From Mesorhizobium escarrei (GTDB lineage Bacteria; Pseudomonadota; Alphaproteobacteria; Rhizobiales; Rhizobiaceae): DNA of 64,000 nucleotides. Position numbers and translations under genes: made by a program. Where the stretch lies: the NCBI RefSeq assembly GCF_935825525.1, contig NZ_CAKXZT010000174.1, positions 1-64,000 on the forward strand, written 5' to 3'. Below, in pieces: positions 34,148 through 45,285 of the stretch. The stretch's first letter is position 1. Every line of letters begins with the position of its first letter. Below the pieces are notes generated by a model. The model had not been told where the DNA came from. It saw only the letters and a list, made by a program, of their open reading frames with translations, and made no database searches.

Positions 34148-35317
34148 ATGAAAGCCGAACCAGCCGCTCCGGGCGCAGGCGATGCCGATAGCCCGGATCC
34201 GCGCGCCGAGGCGCGTGCGGATACCCATCTGATGCGTTCGCTGCTCGTTGGCATCTTCATCCTTATGGCGATCTACGCGCTCTACTTCGCCCGCGCCTTC
34301 TTCATGCCGGTCATTCTGGCTTTCCTGCTGGCACTGACGCTGACGCCGATCGTCCGCTTCCTGCGCAAGCATGGCATGCCCGATCCCATGTCGGCGACGT
34401 TGCTGGTGCTGCTGTCGTTCTGCGTCATCGCCGTCGCAGGGTATCTGCTCAGCGGCCCGGTCATCGACCTCATCAATAACACCTCGGTGATCGGCCAGCA
34501 GCTTGCGGAACGTCTGGCGCAGCTGCGCCGCCCGTTCGAAAGGATCGTGGAGATTTCGCGTCAGATAGAGGGACTGACGCAGACATCCCAGCAGCCCGGC
34601 ATTCAGAGGGTGGCCATGGCGCCATCCGGCATCCTCTCGCAAGCCGCCGGCAATGTGCTGTCGGCGGGCACCAGCATCACCATCGTCTTCGTCCTTTCGC
34701 TGTTCCTACTCGCCTCCGGCACGATGTTCTATGAGAAGATTGTCCAATCCTTCCCCAGTCTCAGCGAAAAGAAGCGGGCGCTGCGCGTCGTCTACGATGT
34801 CGAACGTGAAATCTCGCACTATCTGCTCACCGTCACGGTCATCAACGCGGGTCTCGGCACGGTTATCGGGCTCGGCCTGTGGGCCCTCGGCGTGCCCAAC
34901 GCGCAGGTCTGGGGCGCGGCAGCGGCTCTGCTCAATTTCCTGCCCTATATCGGTGCGCTGATTACGATCACACTGGTCACCGTCATCGCGCTGATCAGCT
35001 TCGAGACGATCTCCTACGCGCTGCTGGCGCCAGCCTTCGTCATTTTGTGCGACGTCATCGAAGGCCAGTTCGTGACGCCGACGGTGGTTGGCCGCCGCCT
35101 CGAGATCAATGCAGTGGCAATTCTCATCGCCATCGCCTTCTGGTCCTGGTTGTGGGGTTTCGTCGGCGCACTGATGGCGGTGCCGCTGCTGGTCGTCATC
35201 AAGGTGTTCTGCGATCACTTCGACGGGCTCAGCCCTGTCGGCAATTTCCTGGCGGCGCAGCATACGGCGGTTGATGTCGAAGAGATTTCCGACACCGAGA
35301 AAGCGGCAGGCGCATGA
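34148..35317 (+). CDS. AI-2E-family (PerM-like) membrane transporter
   Basis: A 389-residue polytopic protein of the AI-2 exporter superfamily: helices near 30-70 with FARAFFMPVILAFLLALTLTP, a central cytoplasmic-like region (about 110-165), and the conserved C-terminal LLNFLPYIGALI, EGQFVTPTVVGRRLEINAVAI and FWSWLWGFVGALMAVPLL. Members include the E. coli AI-2 exporter and Na+/H+ antiporters, so the substrate is open. ATG 34148 has GAGGG upstream; GTG 34130 is an alternative. Confidence 0.88.
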   Translation: MKAEPAAPGAGDADSPDPRAEARADTHLMRSLLVGIFILMAIYALYFARAFFMPVILAFLLALTLTPIVRFLRKHGMPDPMSATLLVLLSFCVIAVAGYLLSGPVIDLINNTSVIGQQLAERLAQLRRPFERIVEISRQIEGLTQTSQQPGIQRVAMAPSGILSQAAGNVLSAGTSITIVFVLSLFLLASGTMFYEKIVQSFPSLSEKKRALRVVYDVEREISHYLLTVTVINAGLGTVIGLGLWALGVPNAQVWGAAAALLNFLPYIGALITITLVTVIALISFETISYALLAPAFVILCDVIEGQFVTPTVVGRRLEINAVAILIAIAFWSWLWGFVGALMAVPLLVVIKVFCDHFDGLSPVGNFLAAQHTAVDVEEISDTEKAAGA

Positions 35318-35472
35318 TCCGGGAACCCGGATAAGTTCCGCAACGGATCCTCGAATTCAAAATGCCAGGCGTCCTTTGCGCCTGCTTTGACGCACGGCGT
35401 CTGTTCAATTTTTTGAATTTGCGGCGGTGGCAGTCGGTTCCTACATCCCTCCCGTCCACAGGATCCCCGCCC

Positions 35473-36474
35473 ATGACCGCTCTTTCCGTTCTCGACCTGT
35501 CGCCGATCGTTGAAGGCAGCAACGCTTCGCAATCGCTCGCCAATTCGCTCGATCTTGCCCGCCATGCCGAGCGGCTGGGATACAGGCGCTACTGGCTGGC
35601 CGAGCATCACAACATGCCGGGCATCGCCAGCGCCGCCACCTCCGTCGTCATTGCCCACGTCGCCGGCGGCACCAGGACGATACGCGTCGGCGCCGGAGGC
35701 ATCATGCTGCCGAACCATTCGCCGCTGGTCATCGCCGAGCAGTTCGGCACACTTAACGCGTTGCATCCAGGCCGTATCGACCTTGGCCTCGGCCGGGCGC
35801 CGGGCACCGACATGGGCACGGCGCGCGCGCTGCGCCGCAACCTCGAGGCCGGCGCCGACAGTTTCCCGCAGGATGTCGTCGAGCTGATGGGCTATTTCCA
35901 GCCGGCCGAAGACGGTCAGCGTATCCGCGCCGTGCCCGGCGAGGGCGAGCAGGTGCCGATCTGGATTCTGGGCTCAAGCCTCTATGGCGCGCAGCTAGCC
36001 GCCATGCTCGGCCTGCCTTACGCCTTCGCCTCGCATTTCGCACCGACCGAACTCGACCACGCACTGGAGATCTACCGCTCGCGCTTCCAGCCGTCGAAAC
36101 AGCTCGACAGGCCCTACGTCATGCTCGGTCTCAACGTGTTCGCGGCGCCCTCCGACGCCGAGGCGCGGCTGTTGTTCACCTCGCTGCAGCAGGCCTTCGT
36201 CAATCTGCGCACCGGCCGGCCCGGCCGATTGCCGCCGCCGGTCGAGGGATATGAGCGCGACCTCGACCCGATCGCCAAAACCATGCTTGGCCAGGCGCTG
36301 TCCTGCGCCGTCGTCGGCGCCCCTGAAACGGTCAGGCAAGGCATCGAGGCGTTCGTGCAGCGCACCGGCGCCGACGAGCTGATGGTTACCGCGCAGATTT
36401 TCGACCACGCAGCGCGGGTGCGATCCTTCGAGATCCTGGCCGACGTCCACAAATCGCTGTCGGAAGCGGCCTGA
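35473..36474 (+). CDS. LLM-class flavin-dependent oxidoreductase (TIGR03558-type)
   Basis: A 333-residue luciferase-like monooxygenase with SLDLARHAERLGYRRYWLAEHHNMP and VGAGGIMLPNHSPLVIAEQFGTL followed by HPGRIDLGLGRAPG, signatures of the subgroup that contains E. coli YhbW. Substrate unknown. ATG 35473 is the first residue of the conserved MTALSVLDLSP and follows AGGATCCCC. It is separate in sequence from the LLM protein at 32859-33923, so the two are not a recent duplication. Confidence 0.88.
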   Translation: MTALSVLDLSPIVEGSNASQSLANSLDLARHAERLGYRRYWLAEHHNMPGIASAATSVVIAHVAGGTRTIRVGAGGIMLPNHSPLVIAEQFGTLNALHPGRIDLGLGRAPGTDMGTARALRRNLEAGADSFPQDVVELMGYFQPAEDGQRIRAVPGEGEQVPIWILGSSLYGAQLAAMLGLPYAFASHFAPTELDHALEIYRSRFQPSKQLDRPYVMLGLNVFAAPSDAEARLLFTSLQQAFVNLRTGRPGRLPPPVEGYERDLDPIAKTMLGQALSCAVVGAPETVRQGIEAFVQRTGADELMVTAQIFDHAARVRSFEILADVHKSLSEAA

Positions 36475-36489
36475 CAGGCTTCTTATTTG

Positions 36490-36579
36490 ATGCATGTCAC
36501 TATCCCAAAACCGCTGCACACCAAACCGCTGCACACCCTAGGGTCAAACCGGAGGGCATGCTTGGGCGACATGCATCAG
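36490..36579. repeat. Palindromic intergenic repeat, family A, copy 5
   Basis: ATGCATGTC ... GACATGCAT arms around a centre where the 15-mer AAACCGCTGCACACC is present twice in tandem (36508-36522 and 36523-36537). The right end contains the stop codon of the convergent LacI gene. Confidence 0.85.
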
Positions 36580-37655
36580 GCGCTGACGCTTTGCACGATC
36601 GCCCCCATGGGCGCCCCCAGTGGCCGGCATGAATTGCGGATCATCAGGCGTCCCTTGAGCGTCAGCTTGCGCGGCGGCGCATCCCTGTTTCCGGCGAGGC
36701 GGTCAAGCAGCAGATTGGCCGCCTGCTCGCCGATCGCCTTGACCGGTTGTGCGACCGTGGTCAGTTGCGGCTGGAACACGTCCGACCACGGAAAATCGTC
36801 GAAGCAGGCAACCGAAATGTCCTCGGGGCAGGACAGCCCGATATCGCGGATCGCTTTCATGGTGCCGATCACCATCGGGTTGTTGGCCGAGAAGATCGCG
36901 CTCGGGCGGTCGTGCAGCGAAAGCAGCTGCATCGTCGCGTTGTAGCCGTCGACTTCATGGAAATTGCCGAAGCGGACAAGCTCGCTCTCGATCGGCAGGC
37001 CGGCAGCCTGGAGCGCCTCGCGATATCCCGTCATGCGGTCATGCATGGGCGAGATGTCGAACGATCCGGAGATGTAGCCGATCCGCCGATGGCCGAGATC
37101 GATCAGATAGGTGATGGCGTCGAACACCGCGCGCTGGTTGTCGAGAACGACTGAGTCGGTATCGACGCCTTCGCAAACGCGGTCGAGCAGCACCACCGGC
37201 ACGTTGGCGTCGTCGACAATTCTCTTCAGGATCGCGCCGTCGCCGACGCGCGCAACGATCAGTCCGTCGACCATTCGGTCGAGCAGCAGCCTGATCTGGT
37301 CGTCCTGCGTGTTCAGGTCCTCGTCCGTGCAGCACAGCATGACGGCATAGCCGGCGCGGTCGAATGCCTGCTGGATGACCGAAACGACATCGGTGAAGAA
37401 CGGGTTGGTGATGTGGGGAACGGTCAGCCCGATGGTGCGGGTCGTGCCCATCTTCAGGCTGCGGGCGATCGCGTTGCGCTTGTAGCCGATGTCGAGGATC
37501 GCCTGTTCGATGCGCTGGCTGAGCTCGGGACTGACGGTTGCGGTGCCGTTGATCAGCGCCGAGACGGTGGCGACCGAAACACGCGCCGCTTCAGCGACGT
37601 GCAGCATGGTCGGGGCCGTGGACTTTCGCTGCTTTTTTCGCCCTGACGCCATCAT
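36576..37655 (-). CDS. LacI-family repressor of the adjacent sugar ABC operon
   Basis: A 359-residue regulator: LacI helix-turn-helix at about 17-40 (MLHVAEAARVSVATVSALINGT with hinge SLKMGTTRTIGL) and a periplasmic-binding-protein-like sensor domain (ISGSFDISPMHDRMTGYREAL). It is divergent from the sugar transporter operon, and GAAACGTTT motifs lie in front of both its own start (37660-37669) and the transporter promoter (37767-37776). The effector is probably the transported sugar or its phosphate. Confidence 0.9.
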   Translation of the reverse strand: MMASGRKKQRKSTAPTMLHVAEAARVSVATVSALINGTATVSPELSQRIEQAILDIGYKRNAIARSLKMGTTRTIGLTVPHITNPFFTDVVSVIQQAFDRAGYAVMLCCTDEDLNTQDDQIRLLLDRMVDGLIVARVGDGAILKRIVDDANVPVVLLDRVCEGVDTDSVVLDNQRAVFDAITYLIDLGHRRIGYISGSFDISPMHDRMTGYREALQAAGLPIESELVRFGNFHEVDGYNATMQLLSLHDRPSAIFSANNPMVIGTMKAIRDIGLSCPEDISVACFDDFPWSDVFQPQLTTVAQPVKAIGEQAANLLLDRLAGNRDAPPRKLTLKGRLMIRNSCRPLGAPMGAIVQSVSA

Positions 37656-37659
37656 TTTC

Positions 37660-37669
37660 GAAACGTTTC
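37660..37669. promoter_or_regulatory. LacI-type operator at the regulator's own start
   Basis: GAAACGTTTC is a perfect 10-bp palindrome with the central CG typical of LacI-family sites. It begins 5 bases upstream of the regulator's start codon, which suggests autorepression. Confidence 0.65.
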
Positions 37670-37755
37670 ATCGTCCTCTGGCTGCAATACCTACGGAATC
37701 CTGCAGATTTGCGCAAGAATTGAAATGCATCAATCCCGCCTCGTCAGATAGCGAC

Positions 37756-37784
37756 TTGACATGTTCGAAACGTTTAGATTAGCG
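37756..37784 (+). promoter_or_regulatory. Promoter with embedded LacI operator for the sugar ABC operon
   Basis: TTGACA at 37756-37761 is a consensus -35 box. Immediately after it comes TTCGAAACGTTTAGA, which holds the same GAAACGTTT core as the site at 37660. The -10 region (around 37777-37784) is weak. A repressor bound here would sit between -35 and -10 and block polymerase. Confidence 0.6.
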
Positions 37785-37826
37785 TTTGAGATGTTCGACG
37801 ACAACGGAAGGGAGGCCGTTCTTGTC

Positions 37827-40727
<2,901 letters not shown>

Positions 40728-40731
<4 letters not shown>

Positions 40732-41696
40732 AACGACGTGAATTGTTGAAGCTTGCCGCTGTCACCGCGGCGCTGCTGACCACGACCGCCCTTTTAACCA
40801 ACGGCAACGCCTACGCGCAGGACAAGAAGTGGAAGATCGGCTTCTCCCAGGTGACGACCATCGAGCCGTGGCGCGCCCAGTTCAACAAGGACATCCTGGC
40901 CGAAGCCGCCAAGCATCCGGAAGTCGAGCTGATCATCACCGACGGCGAGGACAAGACGGAAAAGCAGGTCGCCGATGTCGAGAACCTGATCCGTCAGGAG
41001 GTCGATGCGCTGCTGGTGTCGCCGAAAGAATCCGCGGGGTTGACCGGCGTCGTGCAGCAGGCGATCGACGCCAAGATCCCGGTCTTCGTGCTCGACCGCA
41101 ACGTCGAGACCAAGGACTATACGCAGTTCGTCGGCGGCGACAACAAGCTGATCGGCCGGGCTGCCGGTGAATATGCCGTCGAGCTGCTCGGCGGCAAGGG
41201 CAAGGCATCAGGCAATGTCGTAGAGATCTGGGGCGGCATGGGCACCCAGCCGGCACATGACCGCCATGAAGGCTTCCATGAATTCACCGACAAGGAGCCG
41301 GGCATCAAGTACCTGCTCGACAAGCAGTCGGGCGACTGGAAACAGGACCAGGCCTACAACATCATGGCCACGGCACTGCGCAACAACGAGAAGATCGACC
41401 TCGTCTATGGCCACAACGATCCGATGGCCTACGGCGCCTACCTTGCCGCCAAGGATGTCGGACGCGAGAAGGACATCAAGTTCATCGGCATCGACGGCCT
41501 GCCCAATGAAGGCGTGCAGCTTGTTGCCAATGGTGAACTGACGGCGACGTTCACCTATGTGACGCCGGGTGCCGAAGGGCTGCGGCAGGCGATCAAGTTT
41601 CTGAACGGCGAGAGGGTCGAAAAGACCATCACGCTGCCGACGCAGAAGATCACCAAGGAAAATGCCGCCCAGATCCTGAAGGAGCACGGGCTCTGA
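40728..41696 (+). CDS. Periplasmic sugar-binding protein of the CUT2 ABC transporter
   Basis: A 322-residue ribose-type binding protein with a signal peptide (about 1-29, cleaved after AYA). Typical segments are KIGFSQVTTIEPWR, NLIRQEVDALLVSPKESAG, IPVFVLDRNVETKDY, and IDLVYGHNDPMAYGAY. It delivers the sugar to the permease and ATPase encoded just upstream. The overlap ATGA with the permease stop and the strong TTGGAGG show coupling. The EPWRAQFNKD pocket resembles galactofuranose/ribose-type proteins, but I would not name the sugar. Confidence 0.9.
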
Positions 41697-41730
41697 GACA
41701 CCGGAGACGGTGGCATGAGAGGCATAGCGT

Positions 41731-41813
41731 AGCGCCGCCCCTCATCCGCCTGCCGGCACGTTCTCCCCGTATAGTGAGGAGAGGATGCCGGCAGGCAGGT
41801 GAGGGGCAGCGCT
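41731..41813. repeat. Palindromic intergenic repeat, family E, copy 1
   Basis: AGCGCCGCCCCTCATCCGCC... and ...GAGGGGCAGCGCT form long inverted arms around TTCTCCCCGTATAGTGAGGAGA. It sits between the sugar-binding gene and the convergent MarR gene. A closely related copy is embedded in the hydroxylase gene at 47598-47653. Confidence 0.85.
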
Positions 41814-41827
41814 GACCAAGGCCGCGC

Positions 41828-42304
41828 TCACGCCAGCTTGGCCAAAAGCTTCATGAAAATCGCGGCCTCCTTGGCGGAAAGCGGCGCCAAAGTTTCCTGC
41901 GTGATGTCGCGGGCGATCGGGATCAGCCGCTCGACGGCATTGCGGCCTTCAGCGGTCAGATTGACCAGCAGGCGCCTTTTGTCGACCTCATGCTTGGAAA
42001 GCTCGACCAGGCCGCGCGCCTTGAGCCGGTCGATGACGCCTTTCACCGTCGCCGCGTCCATGGCGATCAGGCTGCCAAGCTGGTTCTGCGAGGTCTCGCC
42101 GACATCGTGCAATTTGGCCAGGGTGGCGAATTGCGGCGGTGTCAGGTCGGCAATGTGCGCGGCGAAGATCGAGACATGGCGCTGGTGCGCCTTGCGCAGG
42201 ATGAAGCCGACCTGCTCCTGCAGGCGGTAATCGTTCTCGTCGGGCTCCTCGGCCTCGACAAGCTTGAGCTTGACGTCTTCGGCGCTCACCGCAGTCCGTC
42301 CCAT
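41828..42304 (-). CDS. MarR-family transcriptional regulator
   Basis: A 158-residue winged-helix regulator: LTPPQFATLAKLHDVGETSQNQLGSLI ... TVKGVIDRLKARGLVEL and the wing DKRRLLVNLTAEG. It is the last gene of the six-gene hydroxylase/reductase operon and overlaps the preceding gene by 19 bases, so it is very probably its regulator, answering to the heterocyclic substrate or an intermediate. MarR proteins bind palindromes, and a candidate lies at 49196-49213 upstream of the operon. Confidence 0.9.
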   Translation of the reverse strand: MGRTAVSAEDVKLKLVEAEEPDENDYRLQEQVGFILRKAHQRHVSIFAAHIADLTPPQFATLAKLHDVGETSQNQLGSLIAMDAATVKGVIDRLKARGLVELSKHEVDKRRLLVNLTAEGRNAVERLIPIARDITQETLAPLSAKEAAIFMKLLAKLA

Positions 42305-42870
42305 GCCTTGATGTCCTTTGCCGCGAGGCCGCCCATGCGGTCGTGCACGCGCGGGCCGCAGGTCATGGCGAGGCAGAACAGGATCTCGTCGGGACGAGGC
42401 CCGTCGCTAATGCCGACCTCCATGGCATCGAAATGACTGCGCACATAGGCGGCGTTGATATGGCCGAGCGGCACATCGAGCCGCGCGCCGAAGGCGCCGA
42501 CCTTCTTTGCCGATGGCACGATTGCCTTGGCGTCGCCGAGCCGCTCGCGCATGGCATAGCCGCCAGGCACATGCCACAGCGCGCCATGCTCCAGTTCGCC
42601 GGCAATACCGACGATGGCGCCCTTGCCGTAGCCGTCGATCTGTTTCACGTCGCCGCCCAATGCGGTGATCAGCTTGTCGGAGAGCAGCAGCCCGAGCGGC
42701 TTCAGATCGTCCATGGCGCTCCGGAGGTCTTCCACGTAACGGCCGGCGAATGGGTTCTTCACCACCGCCATGGCGGCGGCGCGGCGGCGTGGCACCTTCG
42801 CCACCGGCCCGCCTTCGTGAAATATCTCTTCGGTCAGCACCGCAACCTTGCGGATCGCAAACTCAGGCAT
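42286..42870 (-). CDS. PF06684 (DUF1185, 'amino acid synthesis') family protein
   Basis: A 194-residue protein with the features of this family: IRKVAVLTEEIFHEGG near the start, DVKQIDGYGKGAIVGIAGELEHGALWHVPGGYAMRE in the middle, and a C-terminal HFDAMEVGISDGPRPDEIL. The family's 'amino acid synthesis' name has no biochemical basis that I know of. Conserved His and Glu residues suggest an enzyme. It starts 8 bases inside the UPF0280 gene and is coupled to it, so it likely acts on a product of the hydroxylase/reductase pair, but this is inference. Confidence 0.82.
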   Translation of the reverse strand: MPEFAIRKVAVLTEEIFHEGGPVAKVPRRRAAAMAVVKNPFAGRYVEDLRSAMDDLKPLGLLLSDKLITALGGDVKQIDGYGKGAIVGIAGELEHGALWHVPGGYAMRERLGDAKAIVPSAKKVGAFGARLDVPLGHINAAYVRSHFDAMEVGISDGPRPDEILFCLAMTCGPRVHDRMGGLAAKDIKAWDGLR

Positions 42871-43744
42871 GGGCAATTTCCTTCCTTGATTTCTCGTTGG
42901 GCGCAACGAGCGCCATGGGGCCGGCGATCCGTGCCTGACCGGCAAGGAACAAGGCTGAAGCGGCAATCAGGCCATGTCGCCGAAAATCTTCGGCGACAGC
43001 GATCCCACTGTCGAGCGCGGCGGCGATTTCGCCTGATGAAAGCGCGCCGACGGCTTGGGTGACCAAACGATCGCCGAGATCGCTGTCCGGCGCCAGATCG
43101 CGCGCCGGCATGCGCTCGATGGCGGGGTGACCGGGCAGGTCGACGGCGTTGGCGATCAGGGTCGCAGCGGCGTCGGCTTCAGCACCGGTCCGCGCCAGCA
43201 CGGTGACTGCGTCGGCGATGCCGAGCGAAAAGGAACGGCCGCGCCAGCCGCTTGTCGCGATGCCGCGGATCCCGTCTTCGGCGCGGATCGTGATACGGTC
43301 TGCCAGTCCATGGCCTGTCCCGGCAATGGCAAGCGTCATGGACCGGCCATTGCCGAGATGGATCGCGCTGTCGCCGCCATTGTTGACATAGGCGCGATCG
43401 AGCCGGCGGCCGGCCAGCAGCGCACCAAGCATTTCGTCGGCTACCGAACCGGCGACCGCAGCCATTGGCGTGATGAATTGTTTCGCTAGCGGAACAACAG
43501 CCGCTTCCATGCGTCGCGCCGTCGGGCCAGCGAAAGCACGGGGCCGCGACGAGGCAGGCCGGCGCAGTTCCGGCAGTTCGTCGACGAGCTGCGGCAGGAT
43601 TGTCCGGAACCGCGCCACCGCCTGGCCATAGGCGGCGCGGCATTCGTCGACATCGCCAAAGGCCTCGATGATCAGGTCGATCGGGCCATAATTGAGATGC
43701 AGCCGCCTGCCGTCCTCAAGCCAATGTGCCTGCGGCCCGTTCAT
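42863..43744 (-). CDS. UPF0280 (ApbE-like fold) family protein
   Basis: A 293-residue UPF0280 protein. Visible features are MAAVAGSVADEMLGALLAG, the glycine-rich AYVNNGGDSAIHLG and ITIRAEDGIRGIATSGWRGRSFSLGIADAVTV, the core of the ApbE-like fold. ApbE proteins bind FAD and transfer FMN to target proteins; UPF0280 members are uncharacterised. The start overlaps the stop of the reductase gene by one base (TGATG). A role in flavinylating that neighbouring reductase is a testable idea, set out in the findings. Confidence 0.85.
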   Translation of the reverse strand: MNGPQAHWLEDGRRLHLNYGPIDLIIEAFGDVDECRAAYGQAVARFRTILPQLVDELPELRRPASSRPRAFAGPTARRMEAAVVPLAKQFITPMAAVAGSVADEMLGALLAGRRLDRAYVNNGGDSAIHLGNGRSMTLAIAGTGHGLADRITIRAEDGIRGIATSGWRGRSFSLGIADAVTVLARTGAEADAAATLIANAVDLPGHPAIERMPARDLAPDSDLGDRLVTQAVGALSSGEIAAALDSGIAVAEDFRRHGLIAASALFLAGQARIAGPMALVAPNEKSRKEIAHA

Positions 43745-45285
43745 CACCCGGCCCCGTTGCCGGCTGCACGCCGCAACTGCGCCAGCGGCGGCCACGGATT
43801 GCGGGCCGGCGCAGCCGTGCCGCGGCGCGGGTTGAGATACTCGCCACCTCTGGCGAGAATGTCGTCAACGCTGCGGATCTCGGCTTCGTAGCCGCCGAGC
43901 CTGATATAATCGTCGCGGCGCAGGGTGAACTCGATCGGCGCCACCAGCGCCGGCGTCGGCACATAGCCGAAGGCGCCTTCCGGCACGCGGGTGACGTCGA
44001 CCATCAGCGTGATGCCGCCGCCCGGCCAGACATAGGCCGGCGCGCCGCCGACGGTCACATACGTCGTCAGGCCCTGCACCGAGCGGGTCAGATTGACCGG
44101 GTTCTCGGTGACGCCGGCGCGCAGCGAGCCGCCGGCGCCGCCGACGAACAGCACGGTGCACAGCGCCGGCTCGCAATTGTCCTCGATCAGGCCGACGGAT
44201 TTCTGCAGCCGCTCGGGGAACGGTTTCTGCACCGGCTTCAACGCGTCGTCGAGCTCGTAATAGGCGAACTGCTCGCCGGTGGTCGAGACCATCAGCAGCG
44301 ACAGGCCGGGACGCGCGCCCTTCTTTGCATTCCACTCACCAAGGATCGACAGCGGGTCGGAAATGCTGGTGCCGCCCCAGCCGAGGCCGGGTTCCGACAC
44401 CTTGAAATAGCGGCCCGGCGTCGAACGGCGGCCGATGATTTTTATGCCGGTGTCCTGCCAGCCGAGCACCTTGCCCGCCTGATGCTCGGAGACGACGCCG
44501 GTGATGTGGTCGTCCACCACCACCACCTCGTCGACCAGTCCGCGCCACTGGGTGGCGAACATGCCGATGGTGGCCGAGCCGCAGCCGACGCGCATCCGCT
44601 GTTCGAGCTTGCCGTCGATGACCGGCGGCTTGCCGGCCTCGACGACGACCGCGGCACCGCCGTCGATTGTGAGTTCGACCGGCTTGCGGTTGCACAGATT
44701 GAGCAGCGCATCGCAGGTGGCGCGGCCTTCGGCTTTCGAACCGCCGGTCAGATGATGCACGCCGCCCAGCGACAGCATCTGCGAACCATATTCGCCTGTC
44801 GTGACATGGCCGATCGCCTCGCCTCCGGCGCGAACCGTCGCCGTTTCGGGACCGATATGCCGGTCGGTGTCGATCTTCACCTTGACGCCGCAGTAGGAGA
44901 AGATGCCCTCGGTGACGACGGTGACGAGATCGACGCCTTCGACCTCCTGGCTGACGACGAAAGGCGCCGGCTTGTAGTCGGGATAGGTGGTGCCGGCGCC
45001 GATCGCGGTGACGAAGCGGCGGCCGGTGTTGACCAGTTCGCCGTCCCATTCTTCGCCCTCGGCGACAAACGGCACGACCGCGCCGCCGGCCTCGGTCGCG
45101 TGGTCGAGGATGGTCAGCGGATCCGTCCGCACGATCCTGCCGCCGACATTGCCGTAGCGATCACAGGCGCCTGTGCGGCCATCCGCTATGTAGCACATGA
45201 CCGGGCAGGCATCGCAGCGGATCTTTTCCGCCACTTGCTTCTCGCCGGGATCATGCGTCTCGAAACGTTCGGCAAGCTCGCTCAT
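43744..45285 (-). CDS. 6-hydroxynicotinate reductase-like iron-sulfur protein
   Basis: A 513-residue protein resembling 6-hydroxynicotinate reductase (Hnr), which reduces 6-hydroxynicotinate to 1,4,5,6-tetrahydro-6-oxonicotinate. The N-terminus has a clear Fe-S motif, Cys24-x2-Cys27-x3-Cys31-x9-Cys41 (RCDACPVMCY). Long Gly-rich conserved blocks follow: GIFSYCGVKVKIDTDRHIG, RVGCGSATIGMF (about 232-243) and AYVWPGGGITLMVDV. The Eubacterium barkeri enzyme carries a covalently bound flavin plus Fe-S clusters. AAGGAGG precedes the ATG, which overlaps the hydroxylase stop (ATGA). The exact substrate is unproven. Confidence 0.82.
   Translation of the reverse strand: MSELAERFETHDPGEKQVAEKIRCDACPVMCYIADGRTGACDRYGNVGGRIVRTDPLTILDHATEAGGAVVPFVAEGEEWDGELVNTGRRFVTAIGAGTTYPDYKPAPFVVSQEVEGVDLVTVVTEGIFSYCGVKVKIDTDRHIGPETATVRAGGEAIGHVTTGEYGSQMLSLGGVHHLTGGSKAEGRATCDALLNLCNRKPVELTIDGGAAVVVEAGKPPVIDGKLEQRMRVGCGSATIGMFATQWRGLVDEVVVVDDHITGVVSEHQAGKVLGWQDTGIKIIGRRSTPGRYFKVSEPGLGWGGTSISDPLSILGEWNAKKGARPGLSLLMVSTTGEQFAYYELDDALKPVQKPFPERLQKSVGLIEDNCEPALCTVLFVGGAGGSLRAGVTENPVNLTRSVQGLTTYVTVGGAPAYVWPGGGITLMVDVTRVPEGAFGYVPTPALVAPIEFTLRRDDYIRLGGYEAEIRSVDDILARGGEYLNPRRGTAAPARNPWPPLAQLRRAAGNGAG

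Noticed and set aside
45163..45183. DGRTGAC in the Hnr-like protein (residues 35-41) as an ApbE flavinylation site
   Set aside because: The last residue is Cys41, which is part of the Cys24/27/31/41 Fe-S pattern, so it is more likely a cluster ligand than a flavin acceptor.
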